DNA from: Puia sp963703355
Lineage (GTDB): Bacteria > Bacteroidota > Bacteroidia > Chitinophagales > Chitinophagaceae
Assembly (NCBI GenBank): GCA_963703355.1
Contig: OY969813.1
Location: 2,170,001 to 2,234,000 of the forward strand
Reading direction: 5' to 3'
Length of the DNA stretch: 64,000 nucleotides
Below are positions 34,772-44,295 of this stretch, piece after piece (the stretch's first letter is position 1; each line of letters begins with the position of its first letter). The notes beneath the pieces are model-generated. The model was not told where the DNA came from. It searched no databases and saw nothing but the letters and a program-made list of their open reading frames with translations. The translations under genes were made by a program, and so were the position numbers.

Positions 34772-36082
34772 TCACATATCCCAATAAATCTGGTCCTTTA
34801 AAAAAACTTCATATACTTCCTTCCACCCCTTAAACATGGGGTCTGTACCAAAAAAATTGTTATGCCAAACTGTTACCATTAAACCATTGATCTGTTTAAT
34901 CCTGTGATAGAATTCCATTAATTCTGAAAACGCTGCTTTTGGCGATAGTTTTCGTTCATAGAAAGCCGTCGCATCCATAAAACAAAAAGGGAACAACATA
35001 AGCCCGGTTTTCTTTTCAGCTTTCAAATCATACCAGTAAAATGACGAAGCGATTGATGCACGAAATCCGTTGGAAGATCCGTACCCCATTGAAAAATCTT
35101 TTTCAATACCTACGTCGATCAAACTGCGATAAGTCTGCGGCAAACTCACTCGGAGATAATGCTGACGACTGTATTTTACCGGAGACTTAATTATCTTTTG
35201 CAATTCATCTACCTCTTCCATAAGTATTGCTTCTTCATCACCGCTTTGCCAGGAAGGATGAATCCCAACGGTGTATCCAGCACTGTGATAAGAAATTAGA
35301 GATTGCAACGCTGATTTGGCCGGAGAAATATTTTTGTCAACTCCTTTTTGATTTTTCGCTAAAAGAAAAAAATAATATGCTCTTGTCCTGCAATACAAAT
35401 GCAGTGAATCCAACCACTCATAGGAATCAAACGGATCTTTTTTCTTATTAAAAAGAACATCCCAGCGATCCAGGAAGTATCGCCACTGTCCTTTGGATAT
35501 TGATCTCAAAAAGCCACCCAGATTTCGTTTAAGCCCTTTGTACTTATACGAATATGCAATGTCAATATCGTAACTCGGAATGAATTTAAAATCTTTCATC
35601 TTAAAATGCAACTCCGGATATTTTAATCGAAGAGCGGATTTGAAATCTTCAAGCCAATAGTTAATTAACGGAATACCGAGGAAATCTTCCCGAAATGCAA
35701 GTGACGACTGATGAGGGAACCGACCATATTTGTCAGGCTCAAAAAATAAATATTCCTCATACCTGCTGACCAGAAAAAACACAGCAGAAAAAATGTCGAA
35801 AGGAAAGTCACCTGAAGTTTCAAAAAAAGCCTGTCTTCCTAAAACATCAATCCTTTTAATTTGCTGTTCCCTGATATCAGATTCAAAAAGAAGACCCTGG
35901 GGCTTAATGAAAAACTCATTCGGAGACAATTGCTCCTCGGAATAATTCAGCTTGTGACCTACATAAGAAATGAATTGATGCTTGTCTGACACACAGGTAA
36001 AAGGTTCATTCAGGATTTCACTGCTTATCAGATCCAATATGTATGCGAGGCGCGGGCTGTTATGGCCGGAGTAAAAAAGCAT
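34772..36082 (-). CDS. Polysaccharide deacetylase-like protein
   Basis: The 436-residue protein is similar in layout to the polysaccharide deacetylase-family proteins of Bacteroidota that begin with a DUF7033-like region. A metal-binding type motif SYDIDIAYSYKYKG (D-x-D) is near residue 190, and HPSW, HYLRVS and HNNFFGTD occur further on, as in a carbohydrate esterase 4-like fold. There is no signal peptide, so it may act in the cytoplasm or be membrane-associated. It follows lutB with a 9-bp gap on the same strand. The substrate is unknown. Confidence 0.65.
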   Translation of the reverse strand: MLFYSGHNSPRLAYILDLISSEILNEPFTCVSDKHQFISYVGHKLNYSEEQLSPNEFFIKPQGLLFESDIREQQIKRIDVLGRQAFFETSGDFPFDIFSAVFFLVSRYEEYLFFEPDKYGRFPHQSSLAFREDFLGIPLINYWLEDFKSALRLKYPELHFKMKDFKFIPSYDIDIAYSYKYKGLKRNLGGFLRSISKGQWRYFLDRWDVLFNKKKDPFDSYEWLDSLHLYCRTRAYYFFLLAKNQKGVDKNISPAKSALQSLISYHSAGYTVGIHPSWQSGDEEAILMEEVDELQKIIKSPVKYSRQHYLRVSLPQTYRSLIDVGIEKDFSMGYGSSNGFRASIASSFYWYDLKAEKKTGLMLFPFCFMDATAFYERKLSPKAAFSELMEFYHRIKQINGLMVTVWHNNFFGTDPMFKGWKEVYEVFLKDQIYWDM

Positions 36083-36091
36083 ATGCAGTAT

Positions 36092-37474
36092 TCAGATTTT
36101 ATGCTTATCCTTCCATTGCTGATTGAAACTTTTCGAGGGGAAATAAATATCAGCTCTTTGTCTGTTCCAGCCTCGAAATACTCTGTTTATAAACCAGTTC
36201 TTAATATTTGAATTTCCAATATTCATCCATTTTCTATGGAGACTAGCCTGTTTCCATCCTTTCCATGCCAATTTTTCCATCCATCCGGCTGCCCCCTGTT
36301 GCACGGCTTCGTGTCTATTCTCTAACAACAGTTCATGAAGATTTATTTTTACTGCACAAACTTCCGTGCAATTTCCACATAATGAAGAAGCGTAGCTCAG
36401 GTGTTTCCATTCACCGAGATCTTTGAGATGCGGTGTAATAACAGCACCGATCGGACCGCTATATGTAGTTCCATAACTATGTCCGCCTATATTTTTATAA
36501 ACCGGACATGCATTCAAACATGCTCCACAGCGAATACAATAAAGACTTTCCCGAAGCTTTGTGTTTGCGAGCATTGTAGAACGGCCATTATCCAGCAGGA
36601 TCACATACATTTCATTGGGACCGTCATACTCACCCGGTTGTTTAGGACCGGAAATGATCGAATTATAGCTCGTAACACGCTGTCCTGTGCCATAAGTCGC
36701 CAATAGTGGCCAAAACAACGCAAGATCAGTAAGCGACGGAATTAATTTTTCAATCCCCGTGATCACGATATGAGTTTTAGGATAAGACGAACACAGCCTT
36801 GCATTGCCTTCATTTTCCGAAACAGCAATACTTCCCGTGTCAGCAATGATGAAGTTCGCACCGGTAATACCTATCTCTGCCTCCAGATATTTTTCTCTCA
36901 TATTTTGTCGTGCTATCAGGGTCAGTTCAGAAGGAGAAAGTCCGGGTGCAGTGTTTAATTTCTCGTGGAATAATTTGGCAATATCCTCCTTGCTTTTATG
37001 CATTGCAGGCGTAACAATATGGTAAGGCGGTTCATTATCCAGTTGCTGAATATATTCACCTAAGTCAGTTTCCAAACTTTCAATACCATTTTCTTTTAGA
37101 AATTCATTCAGGTGAATTTCCTCCGTGACCATACTTTTACTTTTTACAACAGCTTTACACTCTTTTGCTTTGCAAATAGTTAAAATTTCCCTGAGAGCCC
37201 CTGCGGTATCTTCAGCCCAAATGAGTTTTCCTCCCCGGCTTGTAAATGCCTGCTCAAAACGTTCCAGTTGCTGATCCAATGATTCAAGAGATCGCCACTT
37301 AATATTTTTTGCTCTTTCCCTGGCAAGGTGAATATTCTCGTATTGCTGTTTACCCAAAGGGACAACTGCATTGTATTTACCAATGTTATAGTTGATTTTT
37401 CTACGGTGGTCCAGATCGGCGGCTTTTGATTCGATCTTGTCCATAAAAGTCAATACACTTTCCTTACCTGTCAT
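36092..37474 (-). CDS. lutB: Iron-sulfur lactate utilization protein LutB
   Basis: LutB is the LUD-domain, ferredoxin-like subunit of the LutABC L-lactate oxidation complex. The 460-residue protein has an N-terminal LUD domain (about 60-300, with TGANFIIADTGSIAVSENEGNARL) and two 4Fe-4S clusters: C313, C316, C319, C323 in CIRCGACLNACPVY and C366, C369, C373 in CGNCTEVC. The tail (about 390-460) is basic. LutC is encoded at 19432-20070 and LutA is not in the window. The downstream deacetylase-like gene is close enough to be co-transcribed. Confidence 0.93.
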   Translation of the reverse strand: MTGKESVLTFMDKIESKAADLDHRRKINYNIGKYNAVVPLGKQQYENIHLARERAKNIKWRSLESLDQQLERFEQAFTSRGGKLIWAEDTAGALREILTICKAKECKAVVKSKSMVTEEIHLNEFLKENGIESLETDLGEYIQQLDNEPPYHIVTPAMHKSKEDIAKLFHEKLNTAPGLSPSELTLIARQNMREKYLEAEIGITGANFIIADTGSIAVSENEGNARLCSSYPKTHIVITGIEKLIPSLTDLALFWPLLATYGTGQRVTSYNSIISGPKQPGEYDGPNEMYVILLDNGRSTMLANTKLRESLYCIRCGACLNACPVYKNIGGHSYGTTYSGPIGAVITPHLKDLGEWKHLSYASSLCGNCTEVCAVKINLHELLLENRHEAVQQGAAGWMEKLAWKGWKQASLHRKWMNIGNSNIKNWFINRVFRGWNRQRADIYFPSKSFNQQWKDKHKI

Positions 37475-37615
37475 AAGATGAAGTTAATCATTTATCCGAG
37501 TCAGTCTTATTTACTACTCGCCCCACCAAGTGTCTTTATACTATCGATACCCCCGCTGACGCGACATCTGAAAATAATGCGAACCGTGTATTGTCGCTCT
37601 TCATCCTCATCGTTT

Positions 37616-38599
37616 TCATTTTTTCTGGTAGAATTTTTTGTACGTAGCGCGGTATTCTCCAATGATTATTTCGTCGGCAGCATAGGCTGGTGCGCTTTGC
37701 AATTTTAATGATTGTGTAACCGGTTCCGCGATAACACTTTTCAAATAAGTCGTATCATCCTGCGAGATTTTATACACCTGCTGGTTATGCGTATTGGCAT
37801 GAAGAGAACCTGTAAATCTTCCCTGAAATATTTTAATCCCTACACCAACGCCTACTTTGAAACCGAGACCACTATTCAGTAACAGCGTATCATCATACTT
37901 AAAACTTAGACAACCGGCTGCAAAAAAATTATTGCCAGTTTTTTCTGGTTTGACAATCTCCCCATTTAAGTACAAGTAGAAATCAGCAATATTATATTGA
38001 AGTTCGGATTTGCTCTTGCCCCTTAAAACTCTTTTTGAAAACAACGTGTAAGAATCAGCAGGTTTAACCTGATATTTCTTCCAACCAATCCAGTGACGGG
38101 TTACCGAATCTTTATATATCGAATCAGCTATTGCATTAGCGATTGCTTTTAATGAATCCAGTGTGAATAGGGAGTCTCTGACAACAAATTTCACTGAATC
38201 GGTGTAAGTAGCTGCAGTCGGATCAACCACAAATTTGAACTCGGTGATGGAGTCTATAGAAGGAAATTTATTTTTAATTGGAGGTCTCGGAATATGTATG
38301 AGATGGAATGTGCTATGAAAAAAGCGGGCTTCCACTTCTGTAGAATCGTTTAATGGTGCTTTGTGTCTGGCTGATTTTTTTGCCACTGACGAAACAGCAA
38401 TTGTCGTATCCTGAAGTTTTGTTTCCTTATCAAGTGTCGAATCTTTTACTATCTGTGTGGTAGAGTCAACTTTGATGTGCACATGCTTTGCACTCTTTTT
38501 CTTGGGCGGTGGAATATAATTGGAGGAATCCTGCGCAAGTGCATACTGATTGAAGAAAACCTCCAGGAGAAGTAACAATGCAACAGGTAGGATTTTCAT
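37616..38599 (-). CDS. Secreted protein of unknown function
   Basis: The 327-residue protein has a signal peptide (end near ALAQ, residue 22), then a polar serine/threonine/lysine/aspartate-rich linker to about residue 115, then an ordered C-terminal half with repeated DS and alternating strands (KFVVDPTAATYTDSVKFVVRDSL and GLGFKVGVGVGIKIFQGRF). I recognise no catalytic motif. It lies 9 bp after the DUF3109 gene on the same strand. Confidence 0.65.
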   Translation of the reverse strand: MKILPVALLLLLEVFFNQYALAQDSSNYIPPPKKKSAKHVHIKVDSTTQIVKDSTLDKETKLQDTTIAVSSVAKKSARHKAPLNDSTEVEARFFHSTFHLIHIPRPPIKNKFPSIDSITEFKFVVDPTAATYTDSVKFVVRDSLFTLDSLKAIANAIADSIYKDSVTRHWIGWKKYQVKPADSYTLFSKRVLRGKSKSELQYNIADFYLYLNGEIVKPEKTGNNFFAAGCLSFKYDDTLLLNSGLGFKVGVGVGIKIFQGRFTGSLHANTHNQQVYKISQDDTTYLKSVIAEPVTQSLKLQSAPAYAADEIIIGEYRATYKKFYQKK

Positions 38600-38607
38600 A
38601 AGAATGA

Positions 38608-39198
38608 TCAGGCTTTATCTTTTTTTTTCATTTGGTCAGCTGTTGCTTCCAACGCATCATAAAAATCCTCCCCATATTTCCTGATCAGAGATTCCTTCAA
38701 AAATATATAAACCGGAACTTTTAACTGCTTGCCTAATTTACACGCAGCTTTGCATAGATCCTGTCTTGGTTCATAGTTTACATACTCCTGATTCTGTCTT
38801 TTACTTTTGGTGATCTTGACGGGAAATAGATGACAGCTGATCGGCTTTTTCCAGGTTGTTTTCTTATCGAGGTAGGCCTGTTCTATACCGCATTTGATGA
38901 TACCCCGCTGATCTCTGTACCCATAAGCACACATCCGGCCACCAATGGTAGGTGTTACCCAACCGAATTCCTGATCATATTTGTAAAGTCCCTCCGATTC
39001 GATGGTTTTCAGTCCTTCTGAAGTCATGTAAGGTTTGATATGTTCCACAGAATCACGCAGCTGTTCAAGTTCTTCATTCTCAAGTGGTGCACCGGCATCA
39101 CCGTCCTCACAACAACCACCTTTGCATTTGTTCAGATCACAAACGAATTGTTCCGACACTACCTCGTCACTGATCAATATATTATTTATTGCTATCAA
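38608..39198 (-). CDS. DUF3109 family protein
   Basis: The 196-residue protein belongs to DUF3109, a conserved Bacteroidota family of unknown function. The N-terminal cysteine cluster, C20, C25, C29 and C30 in VCDLNKCKGGCCED, and later cysteines (MCAYG, KCGIEQAYL, SCHLFP) suggest a metal or iron-sulfur site. The start is TTG: the family N-terminus is reached only from it, and no ATG is in frame. It sits between gldD and an unknown secreted protein. Confidence 0.85.
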   Translation of the reverse strand: MIAINNILISDEVVSEQFVCDLNKCKGGCCEDGDAGAPLENEELEQLRDSVEHIKPYMTSEGLKTIESEGLYKYDQEFGWVTPTIGGRMCAYGYRDQRGIIKCGIEQAYLDKKTTWKKPISCHLFPVKITKSKRQNQEYVNYEPRQDLCKAACKLGKQLKVPVYIFLKESLIRKYGEDFYDALEATADQMKKKDKA

Positions 39199-39249
39199 GT
39201 GTATTGTTTCAAAATCAGGCTAAGATAGTATATCAGGAAGGATTCTTTG

Positions 39250-39861
39250 TCAGTTTTTCCACTTCAGCGTATTGATGAGATGAAACATATCCGTCTGCAG
39301 AAATGTATTAACAATTTCTAAGGAATCAGCATTGGGGGTAGTATCAAAATATAGCGCTCCTCTGAGAAAATGCCTGGTTGAATCACTTACAAAGAACTGT
39401 TTAGCGGTTGCCGCATCTCCACCCACATTGAAGAATATGCCGTGAACACCCAGCGGCGTACTGATCACCGAATCTTCAATAGAACTCGCTTTATAAGTAT
39501 GTTTATATGTCATTTTATAAGCGTCCTCACGCAGTTTGTCGAAGTTGCCTTTTACTTCTTTATAGCTTACGTAGATTCTCGCATGAAATCTGGGGAAGTC
39601 AATATTTATCCAATAAGGGTTTTCAGGTTTGTCGCCAAAGAAGGAAGTATCTCTGATAATATTTGCATATGTCGGATATTCAAATGAATAAGGAAATCCA
39701 TTCCCATTAAAAGGCTGATAGGCATGCTCCGGAAAATCAATCCTAAAATAACCGCGGGGTTTCGGTGTATAAACACTGTTGCAGGAATTCAGCAGAGTAA
39801 AAAACAAAATATAAAGAAAGAATATTCGCCTCGAAGTCCGATTCAAGATGTGTGTTTTCAT
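39250..39861 (-). CDS. gldD: Gliding motility lipoprotein GldD
   Basis: GldD is required for gliding and type IX secretion in flavobacteria. The 203-residue protein has a lipoprotein signal ending LNSC (lipidated C27) and the family block PKPRGYFRIDFPEHAYQPF near residues 34-52. It overlaps gldE by 4 bp (ATGA), the conserved gldE-gldD arrangement. Presence of the pair does not by itself prove motility. Confidence 0.95.
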   Translation of the reverse strand: MKTHILNRTSRRIFFLYILFFTLLNSCNSVYTPKPRGYFRIDFPEHAYQPFNGNGFPYSFEYPTYANIIRDTSFFGDKPENPYWINIDFPRFHARIYVSYKEVKGNFDKLREDAYKMTYKHTYKASSIEDSVISTPLGVHGIFFNVGGDAATAKQFFVSDSTRHFLRGALYFDTTPNADSLEIVNTFLQTDMFHLINTLKWKN

Positions 39862-41159
39862 TGTTTGATTCGCACTTTTACCTTTTTAATTCTGCTGCTG
39901 TCAGCCTCAAGTATTGTAAATTCAAAATCTCCGCAGGGTATTACATCATTAATTTTGGGAATTTCGCCGGATAGTTCGAGAATAAGTCCTGCAAGTGAAT
40001 CTGAATCACCTTTAACATTGTCAAATGTATCGACAGGAAGATTCAGCGATTTACAAACATCGTTAATCATAGTGCGTCCTTCAAAGATAAAAGATCCATC
40101 ATCCTGTTTTGCAGCAGATCCTTCATCTTCATCAAACTCATCTTTAATATCTCCAATTACTTCTTCAAGTATATCTTCCAGCGTTACGATTCCACTTGTT
40201 CCACCGAACTCATCTACTACAATGGCAAAATGAATCCGATCTGTTTGAAATTCTTGCAACAAATCCTTGATCATTTTATGCTCATGTACAAAATGTGGTG
40301 ATCTCAAAAGAGAATGCCATTCAAATTCATCGGATTCATTCAAATAAGGCATTAAGTCCTTCGTGTGAATCATTCCTGTGATATCGTCGAGGCTCTTTTT
40401 GAATACAGGTAACCGCGAATAATGCAACTCTTCAATTTTTCGTTTTAATTGTCCAAAATTCAACTCGTCTTCAATGCCGCTTACATCAAGACGTGTTTTC
40501 ATGATCTGCTTAACAGTAATATTTCCAAATTTTATGATCCCTTTCAGAATATTTTTTTCCTCCTCAGTGGTATCATTATCAATCGCATGATCGAGTTCTT
40601 CGAGACTATTGGCAGCAGACCGCTGACTCCCGAAGAGGCGTTCAAGTTTCTCCGACTGACTTGCAAGCAGGTTGCCCAATCTTCTAAAAAGAAGATGTAT
40701 CACTTCGGTTACCCCCGAAGTATAAAATGCAAATTGCAAAGTATTCTGGCTGGCCCAGACTTTTGGCATTACTTCGCCGAAAAGAATAAGTACGAAACTC
40801 ACCATCACCACTTTCATCGCGAACTCTAACAACCAGTAACCAGGAATGAATGAAATCACCTGATCGATGAGAAAATTGGAAAGTATGATGATCGCTATGT
40901 TAAGTAGAATGTTAGCAATCAGTAAGGATGCCAACAATGTTTTGGGTTCTTCCAACAGACTGACGATTCTTCTCCACGAACTATCCTGTTTAGTCTTGAG
41001 GATATTTATTTCTTTTTCACTAAGTGAGAAAAAAGCAATTCTTGATCCGGACACAATAAAAGACATCACCAGAAAAAAAAGTATCAGAATAACCAGAATG
41101 GTTGTCGCCTGTGCATTAATAAATAACAACCCGCCCGAATGAATGTGGGCTGTAGACAT
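39858..41159 (-). CDS. gldE: Gliding motility-associated protein GldE (CNNM/CorC-like)
   Basis: The 433-residue protein has an N-terminal DUF21/CNNM membrane domain (four helices, to about 180), a CBS-domain pair (about 205-325, with RLPVFKKSLDDITGMIHTKDL and IHFAIVVDEFGGTSGIVTLED) and a CorC_HlyC domain (about 350-430). It is related to magnesium/cobalt efflux proteins. In flavobacteria overexpression of gldE partly compensates gldD defects, and the two genes overlap here. The ATG at 41159 is preferred to a TTG at 41177. Confidence 0.93.
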   Translation of the reverse strand: MSTAHIHSGGLLFINAQATTILVILILFFLVMSFIVSGSRIAFFSLSEKEINILKTKQDSSWRRIVSLLEEPKTLLASLLIANILLNIAIIILSNFLIDQVISFIPGYWLLEFAMKVVMVSFVLILFGEVMPKVWASQNTLQFAFYTSGVTEVIHLLFRRLGNLLASQSEKLERLFGSQRSAANSLEELDHAIDNDTTEEEKNILKGIIKFGNITVKQIMKTRLDVSGIEDELNFGQLKRKIEELHYSRLPVFKKSLDDITGMIHTKDLMPYLNESDEFEWHSLLRSPHFVHEHKMIKDLLQEFQTDRIHFAIVVDEFGGTSGIVTLEDILEEVIGDIKDEFDEDEGSAAKQDDGSFIFEGRTMINDVCKSLNLPVDTFDNVKGDSDSLAGLILELSGEIPKINDVIPCGDFEFTILEADSSRIKKVKVRIKQ

Positions 41160-41276
41160 GTTAAAAGGGTAATCCAAAATAAACAGGTTTCGTTATAAAT
41201 CGGTTATTTGCACACGAAAAGCACCTTGCATTTTAACGCAGGATTGTAAATTTAACAAAACTTGGCTATTTCGCTT

Positions 41277-41711
41277 TCAAAAAGGCAAATCCCGAGGAGG
41301 TTCTCCGGTAGCATCGGCATCTGTACCATTCATTCCTTCAACGCTTTCATGTGATGTGAGGCCCGAATGATTGCCTTCTAATTTCTTATCAAGCATAATC
41401 AGGTTATCTCCAACTATTTCCGTGGCAAATTTCTTGTTGCCTTCTTTGTCCTCCCAGCTCCGTGTACGTAGTCTTCCTTCAATATATACCAAACTGCCCT
41501 TGTGAAGGTATTTTTGTGCCAATTCTGCCAGCCCGCGCCACAAAACCACGGTATGCCATTCGGTTTGTGAAATTAATTTACCAGTTCTGTCTTTAAAAGT
41601 CTCTGTGGTGGCCAAAGAGAATTTTGCCACCCCGATATTGCCCTCCAAATATTGAACATCCGGATCTTTTCCCAAATTTCCTATCAGCATAACCCTGTTA
41701 ACGCCCCTCAT
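41277..41711 (-). CDS. ssb: Single-stranded DNA-binding protein
   Basis: The 144-residue protein has the SSB OB-fold (about 1-110: GVNRVMLIGNLGKDPD, FSLATTETF, WHTVVLWRGLAELAQKYLHKGSLVYIEGRL) and a flexible tail ending RDLPF, a slightly basic version of the usual acidic DDLPF tip. It coats single-stranded DNA in replication and repair. It lies in the mutY-ssb-gldE-gldD order known from Bacteroidota. Confidence 0.95.
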   Translation of the reverse strand: MRGVNRVMLIGNLGKDPDVQYLEGNIGVAKFSLATTETFKDRTGKLISQTEWHTVVLWRGLAELAQKYLHKGSLVYIEGRLRTRSWEDKEGNKKFATEIVGDNLIMLDKKLEGNHSGLTSHESVEGMNGTDADATGEPPRDLPF

Positions 41712-41798
41712 AATACTATTGATTTAAATATAATAACCGTTTACCTCCGCAATATGTCGGTAAATAACACTGTATTATATCAAAACCTTTACCAGAGA

Positions 41799-42860
41799 TT
41801 AGTGTAAGTCCGATATCTTCAAATAGTCTGTTATAATTTTAGGGAAAGGATATTCTTTAAGTTGTTTCCTGGGAACCGATCGATAACCATCAAGCTTGCT
41901 TACAGGTTTATCTATCTGTACAAAATAGCAGGTTATCACCTGGTGTGTAAGATTTTGACGAAAAGAAGGTGAAATTTCTTTTATACGGCATTCGTCGTTT
42001 CCGAAAATATTTTTATAAAACGAAGACTGCTGAAGCTTTTTTTGAGGCATAATTTTCCCAGTTTCCAACAACACAAATTCAAAGAGATTCTGCCAAATGT
42101 CTTTTCCAGTGCGCTCGCGTATCCAAATATTTTCTCTTCCACGGGAAACTACAAAATAATATAACCATCGTTTTTTACGTGAGATCGTCGGCTTTTTCAT
42201 CGGTAAAGCATGTATCAATCCCTTCTGAAATGCATAACAATCTTTTGCCTGGACACAAACATTACATGTTGGATTTTGAGGTTTGCAAACAGTAGCGCCA
42301 AAATCCATAATTGCCTGATTAAAAATCGCCGGCTTCTTTATGTGAAGGAGATTCTCAGCAATTCTTCTAAATGTTTTCCTGCCCGCTGCAGATCCCACAG
42401 GCTCCTGGATTCCAAAATAGCGGGCAATTACTCTTTCTACATTGCCGTCGATCACAACATGGGGCAACCCAAATGCGAACGATGCAATGGCTGCGGCAGT
42501 ATAGGGACCGACTCCCGGCAACTCCAGTATTTCATTATATGTTGAAGGAAACCGACCATCTAAGTCGAAAGCGATTTTCTTTGCAGTAGCAATCAAATTT
42601 CTGCATCTGGTGTAGTAACCGAGGCCCTCCCAGGATTTAAAGATTTCCTTTTCAGGTGCATTTGCCAGTGCATTCACATTCGGAAAATTCAAAATGAATT
42701 TTTCATAGTATGCAAGCCCCTGATCCACTCGGGTCTGTTGCAAAATGATTTCACTAAGCCAAATCCTGTAAGGATCTTTTTCACCTTTCCATGGCATGGA
42801 CCGTCTGTTTTGGTCCCTGTCCCATATCAACAGCCTTTTGGTAAAATCCTTTTCCATCAT
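41799..42860 (-). CDS. mutY: A/G-specific adenine DNA glycosylase
   Basis: MutY removes adenine mispaired with 8-oxoguanine. The 353-residue protein shows the glycosylase fold with SEIILQQTRVDQ (catalytic glutamate), HhH ELPGVGPYTAAAIASFAFG, the catalytic aspartate in VIDGNVERV, the 4Fe-4S cysteines in C-x6-C-x2-C-x5-C (CKPQNPTCNVCVQAKDC) and a C-terminal NUDIX-like recognition domain. ATG at 42860 is preferred to TTG 42869. The divergent region to HU holds a 10-bp-arm inverted repeat. Confidence 0.96.
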   Translation of the reverse strand: MMEKDFTKRLLIWDRDQNRRSMPWKGEKDPYRIWLSEIILQQTRVDQGLAYYEKFILNFPNVNALANAPEKEIFKSWEGLGYYTRCRNLIATAKKIAFDLDGRFPSTYNEILELPGVGPYTAAAIASFAFGLPHVVIDGNVERVIARYFGIQEPVGSAAGRKTFRRIAENLLHIKKPAIFNQAIMDFGATVCKPQNPTCNVCVQAKDCYAFQKGLIHALPMKKPTISRKKRWLYYFVVSRGRENIWIRERTGKDIWQNLFEFVLLETGKIMPQKKLQQSSFYKNIFGNDECRIKEISPSFRQNLTHQVITCYFVQIDKPVSKLDGYRSVPRKQLKEYPFPKIITDYLKISDLH

Positions 42861-42916
42861 AATCAGCAATAAAATTCAGTGGTTAAATAATTATTTGACT
42901 GGTAATCAACGTATTA

Positions 42917-42941
42917 TAATCTATTGACATGCAATAGATTA
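42917..42941. promoter_or_regulatory. Inverted repeat between mutY and the HU gene
   Basis: TAATCTATTG (42917-42926), spacer ACATG, CAATAGATTA (42932-42941) are perfect 10-bp inverted arms. The 25-bp site lies in the divergent region, 57 bp upstream of the mutY start and 44 bp upstream of the HU promoter -33 element. A dimeric regulator site is likely; a transcript hairpin is the alternative. Confidence 0.5.
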
Positions 42942-42984
42942 GAAATGTGCTTGCTGCAGATAATACTCAATTTTATACAAATAG

Positions 42985-43014
42985 TTGTGGATTAATTTTT
43001 TTGTTATATATTTA
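42985..43014 (+). promoter_or_regulatory. Near-consensus promoter of the HU-TPR-rng cluster
   Basis: TTG at 42985-42987, a 19-bp spacer and TATATTTA at 43007-43014 match the Bacteroidota promoter in spacing and at all but the last base. The expected start near 43021 is 23 bp before the HU ATG. Confidence 0.55.
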
Positions 43015-43043
43015 AAATCAGAAACTTATAAAACAATTCCGCC

Positions 43044-43364
43044 ATGAGAAAGGCAGACCTCGTTAATCAAATTTCGGATAAAACAGGTATACCTAAGGTA
43101 GACGTACTGGTTACATTAGAAACCATGTTTAAGGAAGTAAAAGATACGTTAGCAAAAGGAGAGAATATTTACATCCGTGGATTCGGCAGTTTTATTACTA
43201 AAAAGAGAGCTGCCAAAATTGGAAGGAATATTAAAAAAAATATTGCAGTTCACATACCTGAACATTTCATTCCTTCTTTCAAACCAGCCAAAGAGTTTGT
43301 TGCTGAAGTTAAAAAACTACAATCAATACAGGATAATCAACCAAACCCTGACGAAGAGATGTAA
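43044..43364 (+). CDS. HU/IHF-family DNA-binding protein
   Basis: The 106-residue protein is a member of the bacterial histone-like HU/IHF family. It bends and compacts DNA. The family core is visible: KADLVNQISDKTGIPKVDVLVTLETMFKEVKDTLAKGENIYIRGFGSFITKKRAAKIGRNIKKN, with the signature GFGSF. A short acidic tail (NPDEEM) is present. It starts a plus-strand cluster with the TPR protein, the ribosomal peptide and rng. Confidence 0.95.
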   Translation: MRKADLVNQISDKTGIPKVDVLVTLETMFKEVKDTLAKGENIYIRGFGSFITKKRAAKIGRNIKKNIAVHIPEHFIPSFKPAKEFVAEVKKLQSIQDNQPNPDEEM

Positions 43365-43386
43365 TTTTGGCGGATAAAATGCCGAC

Positions 43387-44241
43387 GTGAAGAAACAGCA
43401 AGTAATCGTAGCGCTATCCGGAATAGTTATTCTTGTAGTATTTTATTTTTTCGGAAATACAGTTCCCCAAGTAAAAAAGTCTCCTCAAATTGCAACCTCT
43501 GCAATTGCAGGCCAATCCCTTGATATCAAGACAATTCTGGATGCAGAAAAAACAAAACTCTCTCCTGTAAAACTCGCAGAAGTAAACAGGCTCGAAAACG
43601 CCGTCGTTCGTGGAGATGTTAAAAACCAACAGATTGCAGCCGACCATCAACTGGCAAATTTCTGGAAAGACTCCGTGGAAAATGGCTTCCTGGTATATGC
43701 TTATTATACTTCGGAAGCTGCAAAATTGGAAAATTCTGAAAAAAGTCTCACTTTTGCAGCCCAATTATTTTTGAACAACTTAAGGGGTCAGGACAATCCG
43801 GCTTTAAAAAACTGGATGTCGAACGAAAGCAGAGACCTTTTTGAAAGGGCCGAAACTTTAAATCCTGACAATGATTCTACAAAAATTGGATTGGGCGCCA
43901 CCTATATTTTTGGAAGTACAGGTGAAAACCCTGCTGACGTGATGAAGGGAATCCAGACAATTCTGGAAGTGACAAGAAGAGATTCTCTGAACATGTATGC
44001 TCAGTTAATGCTTGGACTTGGAGGGATAGAATCGGGACAGTATGACAAAGCAATTCTGAGGTTATTAAAAGTAGTACACTTTGACCCCGGAAATCTGGAG
44101 GCCATTCTAAGTCTGGCTGAAGCTTATGAAAAAACAGGAAATATCGCTTCAGCAAAACTTTGGTATACAGCTGCAAAAAAAATGACGAATAACCAGGAAC
44201 TGATCGAAGCGATCAATGAAAGGTTAGCATCTCTAAAATAA
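43387..44241 (+). CDS. Membrane-anchored TPR protein
   Basis: The 284-residue protein has one N-terminal transmembrane segment (about 6-24) and a helical periplasmic or extracytoplasmic part with TPR-like units near the C-terminus (about 165-280, for example MYAQLMLGLGGIESGQYDKAILRLLKVVHFDPGNLEAILSLAEAYEKTGN). The start is GTG at 43387, 22 bp after the HU stop. TPRs bind proteins; the partner is unknown. It lies in a conserved-looking HU-TPR-small basic protein-rng order. Confidence 0.85.
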   Translation: MKKQQVIVALSGIVILVVFYFFGNTVPQVKKSPQIATSAIAGQSLDIKTILDAEKTKLSPVKLAEVNRLENAVVRGDVKNQQIAADHQLANFWKDSVENGFLVYAYYTSEAAKLENSEKSLTFAAQLFLNNLRGQDNPALKNWMSNESRDLFERAETLNPDNDSTKIGLGATYIFGSTGENPADVMKGIQTILEVTRRDSLNMYAQLMLGLGGIESGQYDKAILRLLKVVHFDPGNLEAILSLAEAYEKTGNIASAKLWYTAAKKMTNNQELIEAINERLASLK

Positions 44242-44295
44242 AAGCTCGAAGGAGCAAAGACAGAAATTATTTAGTAAACTAAAAAGGAATTATCG

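Noticed and set aside
39724..40233. 169-residue antisense reading frame opposite gldD/gldE
   Set aside because: It is a shadow of the well-supported gldD and gldE genes and has serine-rich, unstructured content.
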